From Aquatica leii (Eukaryota > Arthropoda > Insecta > Coleoptera > Lampyridae), in assembly GCA_035610365.1 (NCBI GenBank), contig CM069439.1:6696001-6760000 (forward strand): 64,000 nt of DNA. Direction: 5' to 3'. The translations under genes and the position numbers were made by a program. This document shows, piece after piece, positions 45,331 through 55,099 of the stretch (the first letter of the stretch is position 1; each line of letters opens with the position of its first letter). The notes beneath the pieces were generated by a model. It was not told the origin of the DNA and did no database searches. It was given only the letters and a program-made list of their open reading frames with translations.

Positions 45331-45903
45331 GACGTTTGAACGCGGCCGGTAGAACGCAATACCTTTGAACGCAAAGATCTTTGAAAATATAGACGTTTGA
45401 ACGTAAAATGTAAGGGCATTACTTAATGTCGTTGAGGTTTAGTTTACAACAGAAATTGCAATAATATTAAGCAATTAACAATGTCAATTAGTTTAATTTA
45501 AAAGGTAATTAAATCCTTTTCAATTAAAATTTTGACGAAAAATTGATGCACAGTAAAAATACTTGGTAACGTATTGAATTTTTTTTCGGTCAATGTAATT
45601 GTATTTTCTTTAAAAACTGCACCTGTAGTACAATTAAAAATAATAGTTTTAAATTTTTACTCACACACATCGAATGCACTCTCACCTAAATCAAATAATT
45701 GTATAAAATCAAATTTTTGTTTGGCATCTTTAAAAATAATAAAGAGAAAATTTCTGATTTTCTAAAAAAAATAAAAATGCGTTCGAACTTCTATGGGTTC
45801 AAACGTCTGACGTTGCGTTCAAGTCTCTGCGTTTAAAAATCTTTACGTTCATAGGTATTGCGTTCAAACGGACGTTTTCAAACGGTCGCGTTCAAACGAA
45901 CCA
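45331..45903. mobile_element. MITE-like unit with inverted ends made of GTTTGAACG repeats
   Basis: The left arm (45333-45420) repeats GACGTTTGAACGC, AGAACGCAATACCTTTGAACG, and AAGATCTTTG, then GACGTTTGAACG. The reverse complement of the right arm (45781-45903) gives TTCGTTTGAACGC, GTCCGTTTGAACG, CAATACCTATGAACG, AAGATTTTT, GACGTTTGAACC in the same order. The arms are therefore imperfect inverted repeats of about 90-120 bp, each a chain of short GTTTGAACG-type units. The centre (about 45420-45780) is AT-rich with no convincing protein. Size and form fit a non-autonomous DNA element. I could not fix a target duplication, so the superfamily is unknown. Confidence 0.65.
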
Positions 45904-46815
45904 TATGATATGTTTTATTTTCTTTTCAGTTATTTCCTAGATAATCTTCTTTGCTATATTCTTAAATAGTATTATTTTCCTTGGTTTTTCTTCGTTCTCA
46001 TTTCTTTTTTTTCTCATACTAATTTTTTTATACTGAGCATTGATACTTGAACCTTAGTGTTTCTTTATTATTGTGAGTATAACGTCAACTTTTCTCTGTA
46101 CTTTTATTTTTTCTAATATTTTTCCATTGTTTGTTGGTGTTTTTCTTTTTAATTGTTTGTTTTTAGATCTGCTAACATTTTTTCTTCTGTGTATTTCATC
46201 TTTTCGTGTACTTTTGCTGTTAGTTTTACTTTCACCATACAATCCTTATTAGATTATTTTTACTTTTAATTAGTGCATGATGCATTGGTTTACCTGGTTT
46301 CTATCTGGGCACTTTGAAAATGTATCAGTTAAAAATGTCTAGCTTTGTCGATTGTTGCTAAAAAAATTAAAAATAAAATCACGTTATTCCTTTTTTTTGT
46401 CATAATTTAAAAACAAAAACGACAGATCTGATTTTTTTTCAGGTTATTGATCACTCTAGAAATGCGGAACTTTTGTCTTATTTACCCAATATTGTATCTT
46501 TTATAATATAACTCTATAACCCAATTGTTTTTCTACATTTTTTATTTTTTCCAATCTTTTTTGCACTACGTTTATGGGAAAATTAGCTTTTAGATTGATA
46601 ACATTTACCTAAACCTGTTTTTTTTGATTATATGAATTTTCGTATTTTTTTTTAAGATTAAAAAAACTAACACCACTTTATCATTGTCATTTTTTGAGCT
46701 TTACAAAATAGGGTTTTAATTTTTTTATCCAACGTTTCTTCTTATTAACTAAATGTTTTTACATGGGCACAAAAAAAAGCTTGTAGACTTAAATACTTGT
46801 ATGAACTCAAATTTT
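45904..46815. other. No gene recognised
   Basis: A lysine-rich minus frame at 46054-46242 mirrors A-rich minus-strand sequence; with 44990-45320 it might be one decayed LINE ORF1 interrupted by the MITE-like unit. No motif supports this. The rest is AT-rich. Confidence 0.3.
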
Positions 46816-46819
46816 TACT

Positions 46820-48512
46820 AAAGACGGGCACGCCGCAATAAAATGGCTATTGCAGTTCTGTAATCCGTAAAGACAAGTGGCCAGTTATTAAAAGGCTATT
46901 TAACATAGCCAAAATTATCGGAGACTGAGACAAATACAGAACTAGCCTTACGACATAGAACAATGCCATTAAAAAGACAAAGAGAAGCTTTTGGAGAAGG
47001 TACTATAGTGACGTAGAAAACAAATCTACATGCTCCCGCCTCCTAAAAGCTCTGTGCAAGTGGCAAGATAGATCAAAAGATTACAAAAGTATGACTACGA
47101 CACAGAACACTGTGCCGCAAGCAGCCATCGAAACGCTGATGCCTTGTCAAGAAGACAATGTCTAGCAGATCGTAGCCGTTGTTCACGACTAGAAGATCGA
47201 CTGTCTCCAAAGAATTGCTATGGTCCATAACGAGTAAGAACTTGAGCAGTTGGGTCGTAAACAAGTGAAGTGAGTGCTTTGCACAGAAACATCACAGCAT
47301 ACTGACCGCAATAAGACTCTTTGAAAGTAAAAGACGATTTTCTTAAGCAAACCCTAGAGAATGTCGATGGACAGACTGCAGTTGATAGTGCTGAAGACTC
47401 GAGTGGCAGAAGTGTTGCAATATTTTTAACGATGGTAGAAAAAGTAAGAAAAAGACTCTATTATGTAAACTGAAAAGAGAACGTCGTGAAACGGTGCAGT
47501 AAGTGCACGAACTACGCATTAGCAAATGGCCCACTGAAAAAGCGCAAAACACCGATAAAATAATACAACGTGGAAAGCCCTTTAGAGAGAGCTGTGATTG
47601 ACATTGCAAGTCGTTCCCAAAATATGATTTAGGAAATAAATACGTTTTGGTGACAACGAATTACTTCACAAATTGGACGGAGGCTTAAACCATGCCAAAT
47701 TAAGAGGTGGCAACAGTCACAAACATTTTAGTAAAGTTTTTATGTCGGCTTAAAGTATCTTTAAAATTACATTCCGACCAAGAAAGTAACTTCGATTCTG
47801 CTTCATTTCAAGGAGTTTGCCATCTGTTGAGAACTAAGAAGCCTAGAACTACTCCTCTTCATTTGATGGCATGGTTGAACTTAACGAAAATGGCGTCTAA
47901 ACATCAAAAAGACCGATACCAGTACTTGCACCTATTTATAATGGCATGTCAATCATCTGTTTACAAAAGTATAGGCGAAACACCATCCTAAATCATGCTC
48001 GGTCGCAAATACAAAAAACACACAAGTTGGCAACGATAGAATAAAGACCTAGTATGACGTCAAAGCACAAAACGGTGGGTTTTAATCGAGCGACATGGTG
48101 TGGTTGTATAATCCCCAAAAAAGACGTGTTTTATCGCCGAAGCTGCAGAGGCAATGGGAAGGCTTTATAAAGTTCTACAGCGTATTAATGACGCCGTATA
48201 TGGTATCCGGAAACTACCCAAAAGCAAACCACAAGTAGTCCACATTGAACGACTATCCCCGTTTGCTGGCGATGATAGCGTTGCCCAAGACCAAGTTCGA
48301 ACCAGAGTAATAACGAACAAACCCAAAAATATCATCAATAGAATGGACTTCGATAAGTTTATGCGCATGTCGGAGTTAACACCGAAGAGCAGCAACAACA
48401 TCAAAAAAGTACATCATCGCACACTGTGATATGGCGCTATTGCCACGACCCTTTCTACCAGTGGTTGTCCAGTTTCTAGTTCTGAGAAAGAACAGTTTCA
48501 AGAAGGGGGTAG
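46820..48512 (+). pseudogene. Gypsy LTR retrotransposon pol: RNase H end, integrase, tail (copy A)
   Basis: Plus strand: GHAAIKWLLQF (RT connection/RNase H, about 46828), QKYDYDTEHCAASSHRNADA then LSRRQC (about 47085-47165), a spacer, RxxxVQ.VHELRISKWP-like integrase zinc-finger region (about 47480-47535), ERAVIDIA (about 47588), KYVLVTTNYFTNWTEA (about 47640), a 94-codon frame 47707-47991 with VTNILVKFLCRL, LHSDQESNFDSASFQ and YKSIGETPS (integrase core with the HSDQ aspartate), then a GDMVWLYN-like block and QRQWEGFIK to 48170, a 91-codon tail frame 48154-48429, and a purine tract AAGAAGGGGGTAG at about 48501-48513. Protease and RT are absent. Two stops (GCT TAA, AAT TAA at about 47685-47703) also occur in copy B at 61 kb. 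Confidence 0.8.
46882..47056 (+). repeat. Internal LINE fragment inserted into Gypsy RNase H, flanked by CAAGTGGC
   Basis: The Gypsy reading breaks at CAAGTGGC (46874-46881) and resumes at CAAGTGGC (47057-47064). Between them the plus strand reads RLFNIAKIIGDWDKYRT-like sequence (one stop), NNAIKKTKRSFWRRYYSDVE and SRLLKALCK, the linker of an R1/jockey-type LINE. The same block is on the minus strand near 57.25-57.31 kb. A fragment without a LINE 3' end, flanked by short direct repeats, does not fit ordinary LINE insertion. Confidence 0.65.
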
Positions 48513-48562
48513 TAATTCCAAAATATTTGAAACATTTAAGACGATTGTCAAACGAGTTGGAA

Positions 48563-49177
48563 TGTTGTAGTCCCAGATAAGATAAAAATATAAGTGTGAA
48601 CGAAGAAAATCGAGTGCAGTTTTAAAGTCTTTAGTGCAACGTAAGTGATAAAAAAGAACGTGGTAGTGCTAATTAAATAAGTGAATGAAGTGATTAATTA
48701 TCTTATCAGCAAACGGTATACGTTTAGAGTGATATATAAATTACTTATTATTAAAACTAATTTATTTATTTATACTAAAAATATGTATACGTTTATTATT
48801 ATTAACCGAACTAATTAAATCTCAGGATATTTAATAAAAACACTTACACTAATTTATATATAGCGCTATCACTGACACGAAGATAAGATAAAGTCCGCGG
48901 ATAACTTTACACACTTGTTTAACACTTATTGTTAAAGTCACGTACCAGGTTATTTATCTCACACGCGTTAATCACTTATTTATTTAAACTTGGGTAATCT
49001 TCTTAACACTGCCATCTTCGAATTACTGGAAATAACTGCCTTCTGATTTGTTTGTGCCGCATTTCTACATTTTGGAAATCCTTCTCGAATGTTCCATATC
49101 TTTTGGTATACGTTCTGGAAATGAACAAAAACCTCGCGAAGGGTCTCGAAGTTAAGAATAACTTTTCGAACTTTTCA
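48563..49177. repeat. LTR-like 0.6 kb unit (copy A)
   Basis: The unit begins TGTTGTAGTC and ends CTTTTCA, so it has TG..CA ends read either way. Its reverse complement is found at 59618-60246 with scattered differences. On its minus strand it has TGAAAAGTTC at the start, directly after a purine tract (AAGAAGGGGACAG) belonging to the inverted macro-CCCH fragment, which is how a 3' LTR should look; in copy B the corresponding position on this strand has a TATAAATGCGGCAC word. On the plus strand it follows the Gypsy pol of copy A after a purine tract and a further 50 bp. The orientation of the LTR is therefore ambiguous. Confidence 0.65.
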
Positions 49178-49520
49178 CTGTCCCCTTCTTAGGACTGTTC
49201 TGTCCCAAAACAGGAGACTGGATGCGACACTGGTAGAAAGGATCGTGGCGATAGCGGCAGCTTCTTCCATTTCGGCAACAGCCTTGATCATAAAAGTAAC
49301 AGTCAATGAACTTTTCCTGACCTGATATTCTTCTTGGTTGGTAACTACAGATCAACATCTGAACGCCTGTTTCTCGGCAGACGACCTTCAACATGTTTCG
49401 AACTGTCCTCCAATTCAGTTGATCTAAGCCACAGCCAAGCTTGGGTACTGCCAATTTCTTAACATTGTGAAACTCCTTTTTTCTGTTGAGATTCCATAAT
49501 GTCCGGGAAATCAAGAGAAG
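49178..49520 (-). pseudogene. Gypsy-associated fragment: macro-domain end plus CCCH zinc finger
   Basis: The minus frame has KLAVPKLGCGLDQLNWRTVR, the C-terminal signature of OARD1-like macro domains (IPKIGCGLDxLxW), followed by ETGVQMLIC. A linker RRISGQEKFID precedes CYFYDQGCCRNGRSCRYRH, a CCCH finger of form C-x7-C-x5-C-x3-H. The tail QSPVLGQNSPKKGTV runs into a purine tract and the LTR-like unit. Known: OARD1-type macro domains bind or hydrolyse ADP-ribose derivatives. Inferred: this is a 3' ORF of a Gypsy-type element, because its tail matches the region before the LTR in copies A and B (CGCTATTGCCACGACCC, 48438-48454). The N-terminal part of the macro domain is missing; upstream codons in the same open frame are the antisense of a LINE tail. 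Confidence 0.65.
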
Positions 49521-49547
49521 AACCAAGGTAACCGATGTGATGGTATG

Positions 49548-49811
49548 AATGGCGGAGTTGAAGTGGCGCTGGGTGGGACATGTTGCGAGACAGGAAAATG
49601 ATAGATGGACAACTCTAGTAGTACAGTGGCGGCCGCGTGAAACAAAGAGAAGCAGAGGAAGGCCACAAAGACGCTGGACGGACGACATTAAGGAGAGAGC
49701 TAGAAAAAATGGTATCAAATTGCCCAAGACAAGAAAGAGTGGAAAAGGTTGGAGGAGGCCTACGTCCAGGAGTGGACGAAAGAAGGCTGAAGAGAGAGAA
49801 ATAAATTAAAC
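49548..49811 (+). pseudogene. LINE 3' end (C-terminal ELKWRWVGHVARQ segment)
   Basis: An 86-codon frame, KWRWVGHVARQENDRWTTLV then WRPRETKRSRGRPQRRWTDD, is the conserved C-terminus of a widespread group of insect LINE pol proteins (RTE/CR1-like; clade not settled). The end includes a frame-shifted EAYVQEWT and a short A-rich 3' tail (GAAATAAATTAAAC). Only the last part of the element is present, as expected for a 5'-truncated insertion. It sits against the macro-CCCH fragment, whose open frame overlaps it in antisense. Confidence 0.75.
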
Positions 49812-52630
49812 AAAAACACGAAACAAACTAACGAATAAGTAATATTAATAACGACAAGACTTAATACACTTCAAATTATTAGAACGACAACAAATAGTTC
49901 TCCATAACACGCTACAACGTTTTCAGCAATAATGTGACAGATGAAATAAAAATAATGCAATTGCTTCAACTTCTACTAGATTAAAGACTAAGAAAATATT
50001 AGAGATCATTTTTTCCTTATTTTTGGCTTTAGAACCATAATGTGTGTGTTGATTATGGCTTTTCGGAGATGTATCTTCGGATAAAAAATTTAAAAACGCT
50101 ATATTGCAGAGCTTAAAAAGTGATTTTTGATCACGTTGTATACACATTAAAAAATTATTTTAATATTAGGATATGCTATGTTTGAATTACTATTACTACA
50201 CTCATGAGTACCTGTAAAATGTTAAAAATTGTGTTGTATTTTGTAAATAAGCATTTTTTATCCTTTTAATAATTACAGCGTTGATTGAAAAGTATTAGAA
50301 AAAAATTGGGATTTAAGTTGGTTATAAATTACCCTATGTATATATTGAATGAGACAAATTTATTCTAATGGAAAAGCATAAAGCACTAATCGAGCATTAG
50401 TTTCAGATAACAGAAGCAAGTTATGATGAGCCGTAAATTTCTAAACAATCGGGTTGTGTAATCTTCATGAATGAAATCGAAAAAGCTTTGCGGTATAAAG
50501 CTCACCATTATACGATCGATATTTAGACCTACGATAATTTATTGTCCATTTGGAAGCGAGTGCAGATTACTTGTTTGCATTACAATCATACTTTGGATTA
50601 AGCTTTCATGGCGAGCTTAAACCTGCACCTGAGCTTTCTCGTCATTCTGAAAGCTCTTAAGTGTGGAATTTAGTTTTGGGCGTACGTTTCATAAATATTA
50701 ACTTTGAGAGTTAATTTTTTAGTGTTTTTAAAATGGCATTAGAGGTTTTATTATGTTTGATTCTTGTTACTTCGTAAAAGTAAAAGAGCAAGAGAATAAA
50801 GTAAATAAAAGAAAAGTTTTCACGTTTAGCGTTGTTTTCAGAAACTTGTTAGTTTCATGGACTAATGTGATTTAACTTGACAGATAAATTCTTAATCCTA
50901 ATAAAAAACTATGAGTAGAAAAACTTTTACATTTGGGCAAATTCTGAATTTAAGCTTTTTGTGTAGTTTTTGTTTAAGAAAAATAACGGGTTTTGTTGTA
51001 CTATTTGTTATTTGGGTAATGAAACCTGAAAATATAGGTAATTATAATGAATGTAGATTGTGTAATGTTTACGGTTAAAATGTGATTTAAAATTCAGTTC
51101 ATGTAGCGTGACATTCGACGCTCTCATTTTATTATTAATGAATTGTTGGAAATTATACAAACTGTTTTTTTTATTTTGGCGCTAGTACAGCCATACAAAA
51201 TATTTCAATAAAATGACCTACGAACATAACCCCTTTCTGTTAATTACGTCGAATTTTTTGCTTTCATGATTATTTACGCACGTATTCTAAATGCTAACTC
51301 AAATGTCTACGATTAAATTTCAATTTAATTAATGGTTAAAGTTTAAACGACTATCAGATGGCCCAACAAATTAAAACGTTTGGAATTAAGCTTGTCAGAT
51401 ATAATTTAACAAATTTTCTGAAAAAATGGAATGCTTCAATTACGCGAGTTAACAAAAACTATTGTTAATTCTAAGGAATCTAAAATGGGACGTTTTTTCA
51501 ACATTGGTTAAGAATGCAGAAAGCAGTTTGCAGCAGAAGTAAATAATTCTTAGTGTATAAATAATGTATTTGGTTAATAATGATAGAACATCTGCGCAAT
51601 TTTTGTTAGTGCTACTAATATTTACAAAATATCAGTTGTCATCTCAACTAGTCTAAAATTAGTTTTAAATTTTTAATTTGACGTTTTTTTAAAATAATTA
51701 GTGGCAAGTTTGTTTAAATATTGTAAGTGGACTAACTGTTGCAGTTGCATTTACTTAACATCTACATTAACAGTCTATAAAAAAACGGTTTCTATTATCC
51801 TGTAAATCATTACTACTGGGTTTGGTACGTGCGATTACCGTTGTATTTTAGGATCGTATTTTAAAAAATACCAATTACGAACGAACAAAATTCTTTACCC
51901 GAAATATTTGTAGTGGTGACAAAATGAAAAATGTTTTACTGAAAATTGCCTGTGTTTACCTCAAACTTGCATAGGGGCGTGAGGGTGAAAACAAACGACA
52001 AAAATTCAAAGGTAAATGTGAATATAAGAGCACTTCAACAGTATACAAACAACACAAAAGGGAAGTAAATCACCAGAAATATTTTAACGAAACTTTTCAA
52101 CGGTGTGAAGTTAAACGCTCGGTGAAAAGAATTATAAATTTATTGAGTTTTGGATCTGTCACTTTTACTGCGTAGACACCGACGGTGTTTGTTATTAAAT
52201 TTTTTAAACTGGTTTCATGCGCAAAAACGTTAAGTCAAATAATTAACGGTTGTTACGATTCATAACGTTTGGAAAAAATAATCGTTTGCATATTTTTGAT
52301 TATTTTTTAAAATTAAATTTCTGTGAAGTTTTACAATACATACTTAAATACTATAAAACTGGATTTAAAAAATATCAAATCTTTTGTTTATGGCAGTAAT
52401 GCATAAAAATAAGAAAAAACGACATAACAATTTTAAAAAAACTGCAAAAAAAATTCAATGAATTAGATTAGATAAAAGTAGTTACAGTAGTAATTGAACA
52501 GAACATGAATTACGCACATAAAGATTACCAAGAGCTGGAATGATGAAAAATGAAGCAGTATTGCTATAGTTTTTACTAAAACAAAACTAAAAATATACAA
52601 GATTAAAGTATAGAGTAAATACAATTTTTT
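49812..52630. other. No gene recognised
   Basis: 2.8 kb of AT-rich sequence with only background-length frames (for example 49923-50147, -). No element ends noticed. Confidence 0.4.
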
Positions 52631-52639
52631 TTTATACAA

Positions 52640-52835
52640 AAGGTAGTTTAGCGTCCCTGCACTACGGTATCCTTGGTCCTTCTGTGCACAGAGTCGCGCC
52701 AAGCCCCTCTGACGCCTTCAGCCAAGTAACTCTTATGCGCCTCGCCGTTTCTTATGGCGCCTATAGCAACATTGCACTCTTGGACGCCGACCGACCTTGC
52801 CTTTATGAACGGCCTTAGATAGTGTTACGTAAATT
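52640..52835 (-). repeat. G+C-rich LINE-tail-like fragment
   Basis: The minus strand reads AIRNGEAHKSYLAEGVRGAW then RDSVHRRTKDTVVQGR. Its last 40 bp (GTGCACAGAAGGACCAAGG...GTGCAGGGACGCT) match the LINE 3' UTR at 6198-6239 (GTGCACAAAAGGACCAAGG...GTGCAGGGGCGCT). It stands out sharply in base composition. Likely a 3' end of a LINE, or of a short element sharing that tail. Confidence 0.5.
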
Positions 52836-53950
52836 TAACCGTAACTTAGTGCGGCAGCTCAAGACACTTTCGAGAAAAAATCGTGTATGGTACTCGATGT
52901 GCTAATTATAAGGTAATTAAAAGAACGCCAAAATGGTAAAAATATTAACTAATGATCCCGTTTACATCTGTGGTTAAAAAACACGATGTAAAACTACGCA
53001 AATACTATCAATTAATAGTTTGCCAATAAATATAACAGACAATAATTTTAACGTAGACTCCTTAGGTTAGGTAACACTTCGTACATATAATTATTGTATT
53101 ACAATATTACAGTATAAATTAATAAGCAAGCAAAGAACAAAAACTCGAATCGATTCGAATTCAGTGATTTAGCAATAGAAGCACAACGTCGTGACAACAT
53201 TTATATCTAGTTCGTATTTACGTTCAACACCAATACAAATTAATAGATGATAAAAAGAGGTTTTACTCACATTTTCCAGAAATGCTATTAACTAATGGCA
53301 TACCCGAAGCGTGCTCTAAAAGTGCTGGAAAAAATTAGATAAATGATGATAGCACAAGTAAATCGCTCGTAAGTCAAGCAATGAACTTTATAAACCAAAT
53401 GAACATTGCTTACTAACACCAATTTCAAGAAGTAATTTGTAATCGTTGAAGTAGTAGTGTGATGGACGATTAAACTTGAAGATATTAATAGTAATGACTT
53501 TTACTATTAATATCACATTCGTACGTGTAAGTTATATGCTCGCAAGAGAGGTACTTAATAGACAAGTACAATTTCGAAGGAACAAACACATGACGGTTGC
53601 CCAAGTCTCTATGATAATACGAAAAAATTAAATCGCGTCGTAAAAATAGAAGTTAATCTTTATCCCAGCGCACTTCTCACAAACAGCACATACGAAACAA
53701 ATCGAATCAATTTATTACGTGGATGACATGCAAATATTAAAAAACGATTTCACGTACTGCCCTTGTTACATCGAGAGCGGAAATGCCCTTTCTATTATGT
53801 ATCCATATGTCAAAATGATGGTTAATGTTCTATATGTAAAAGGTACGTTCTGGGACAAAATTCATACAGTTTCAATATATTTTTAACATAACTATAGTAA
53901 ACACAAAAAGACGCTCCAAAGTACATAGTGCTCGTGGACACTGCTCGTGT
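52836..53950. other. No gene recognised
   Basis: AT-rich sequence without open frames of note. Confidence 0.4.
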
Positions 53951-53954
53951 TGGC

Positions 53955-54700
53955 CTATTACTCCCTTAGCAGTTCTTTTTTGTCTATGAAGTCCAAGTAA
54001 CTCACCATCGGTTAGTCTTGGTATGCTGAGAATCGTTGTGCGATGTGTTTATATTGCTCCGCATTCTGCGTCTTGTTGTCCTTTAAGCATCCGCGCCATA
54101 ATGGGCTACGTTGCAGTCCCATTTTATAGAAATGTTTGTTAAAGTGACAGCGCTCTGTTATTAGTCTTGTGAGTTTCTTTAACCTTTATCGACTCATGTT
54201 TGAGTGCTTACTTGTGGCTCTGTAAAGAGGAGTTTTGTGTGTCTCAGCACTGCAGAGTTTTTCCATAGTTTGTTATGTTCCGCTACTAATTTTCTGCAAA
54301 TTATTTCTTTTCCGGTGTCGTAAGAAAATGCGAAAGCGGGTTCAGATCCGATATATGTTTTTGTTATGACGTTTTTAGCTAGTGCGTCCGCCATTAGGTT
54401 TCCTTTTAAGCTCTGACCGATACCCAGACTAGGGATACTTGTTGGTAAGTTGCCAATGTTTCCAACCTGTTTATGAATGTCATAATCAGTTTGAATTTTA
54501 TTACTGGCGACCTTAGCGCTAGTAGTGCTGTTTGACTATCAGATATGATCGATATCGGATTGTTTGTGTTGATAATATTCCTGACACACCAATCGATAAC
54601 AGTAACGTCCAGAAAACATCTACGCATATTTACCCAAAGTCAGCGCAATTTTTTTCCCGTAGTGCCTGCTTCCATATATTCTGGCACTGGTGCCGTTGCG
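53955..54700 (-). pseudogene. LINE 3' end with RNase H domain
   Basis: Minus frames: RCFLDVTVIDWCVRNII (54627 onward; the FQAE glutamate is lost), PISIISDSQTALLALRSPVI (catalytic D kept), LVWVS, then MADALAKNVITKTYIGSEPA (about 54394), with HNKLWKNSAVLRHTKLLF, and a degraded cysteine/histidine C-terminus ending LDFIDKKELLRE and two stops near 53961-53990. Same family as the plus-strand copy at 5.8 kb, whose end reads FIDETELMRE. The RT half is missing. The element's own 3' UTR downstream differs from the 5.8 kb copy after the stops. Confidence 0.75.
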
Positions 54701-55099
54701 ATTTATGACTCCACCTGTGTACCAGATAGTTTACACTGCGTCGTTGTTGCACAGAAAGCCGGCTAGCTTTTGTATCACAGGTAGGTGTGTAGGTGCACGT
54801 GCTAACTCTGCAAATTTAAATTTGAGCACAAATCTAACCAACCATCTATACTAGAGATAAAAATAAACAAAACAAAAGGAAGTAGTCGATTCTGTAAAAA
54901 AACCTTTCAGATAAAAATTCCAATATATTTTTAATTTCGGGGTGGGGGTGTTTACTCACTTAATAACCCAAACTATGCTCACTACAGGGTAAGTTTCTTC
55001 ACGCATTAATTATTTATTTCTAACATGTATTTAAAGAGGCGAACGACTTAACCTAAATAAAAAAAGTCTAATAGTAAAATGCAAACTTTCACGGCTGTT

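Noticed and set aside
45574..45765. 63-codon frame inside the MITE-like unit
   Set aside because: AT-driven composition; neither strand gives a recognisable domain.
49521..49727. Extension of the macro-CCCH minus frame upstream to its ATG at 49727
   Set aside because: This part is the exact antisense of the conserved LINE C-terminus (KWRWVGHVARQ...), so it is not part of the macro protein.
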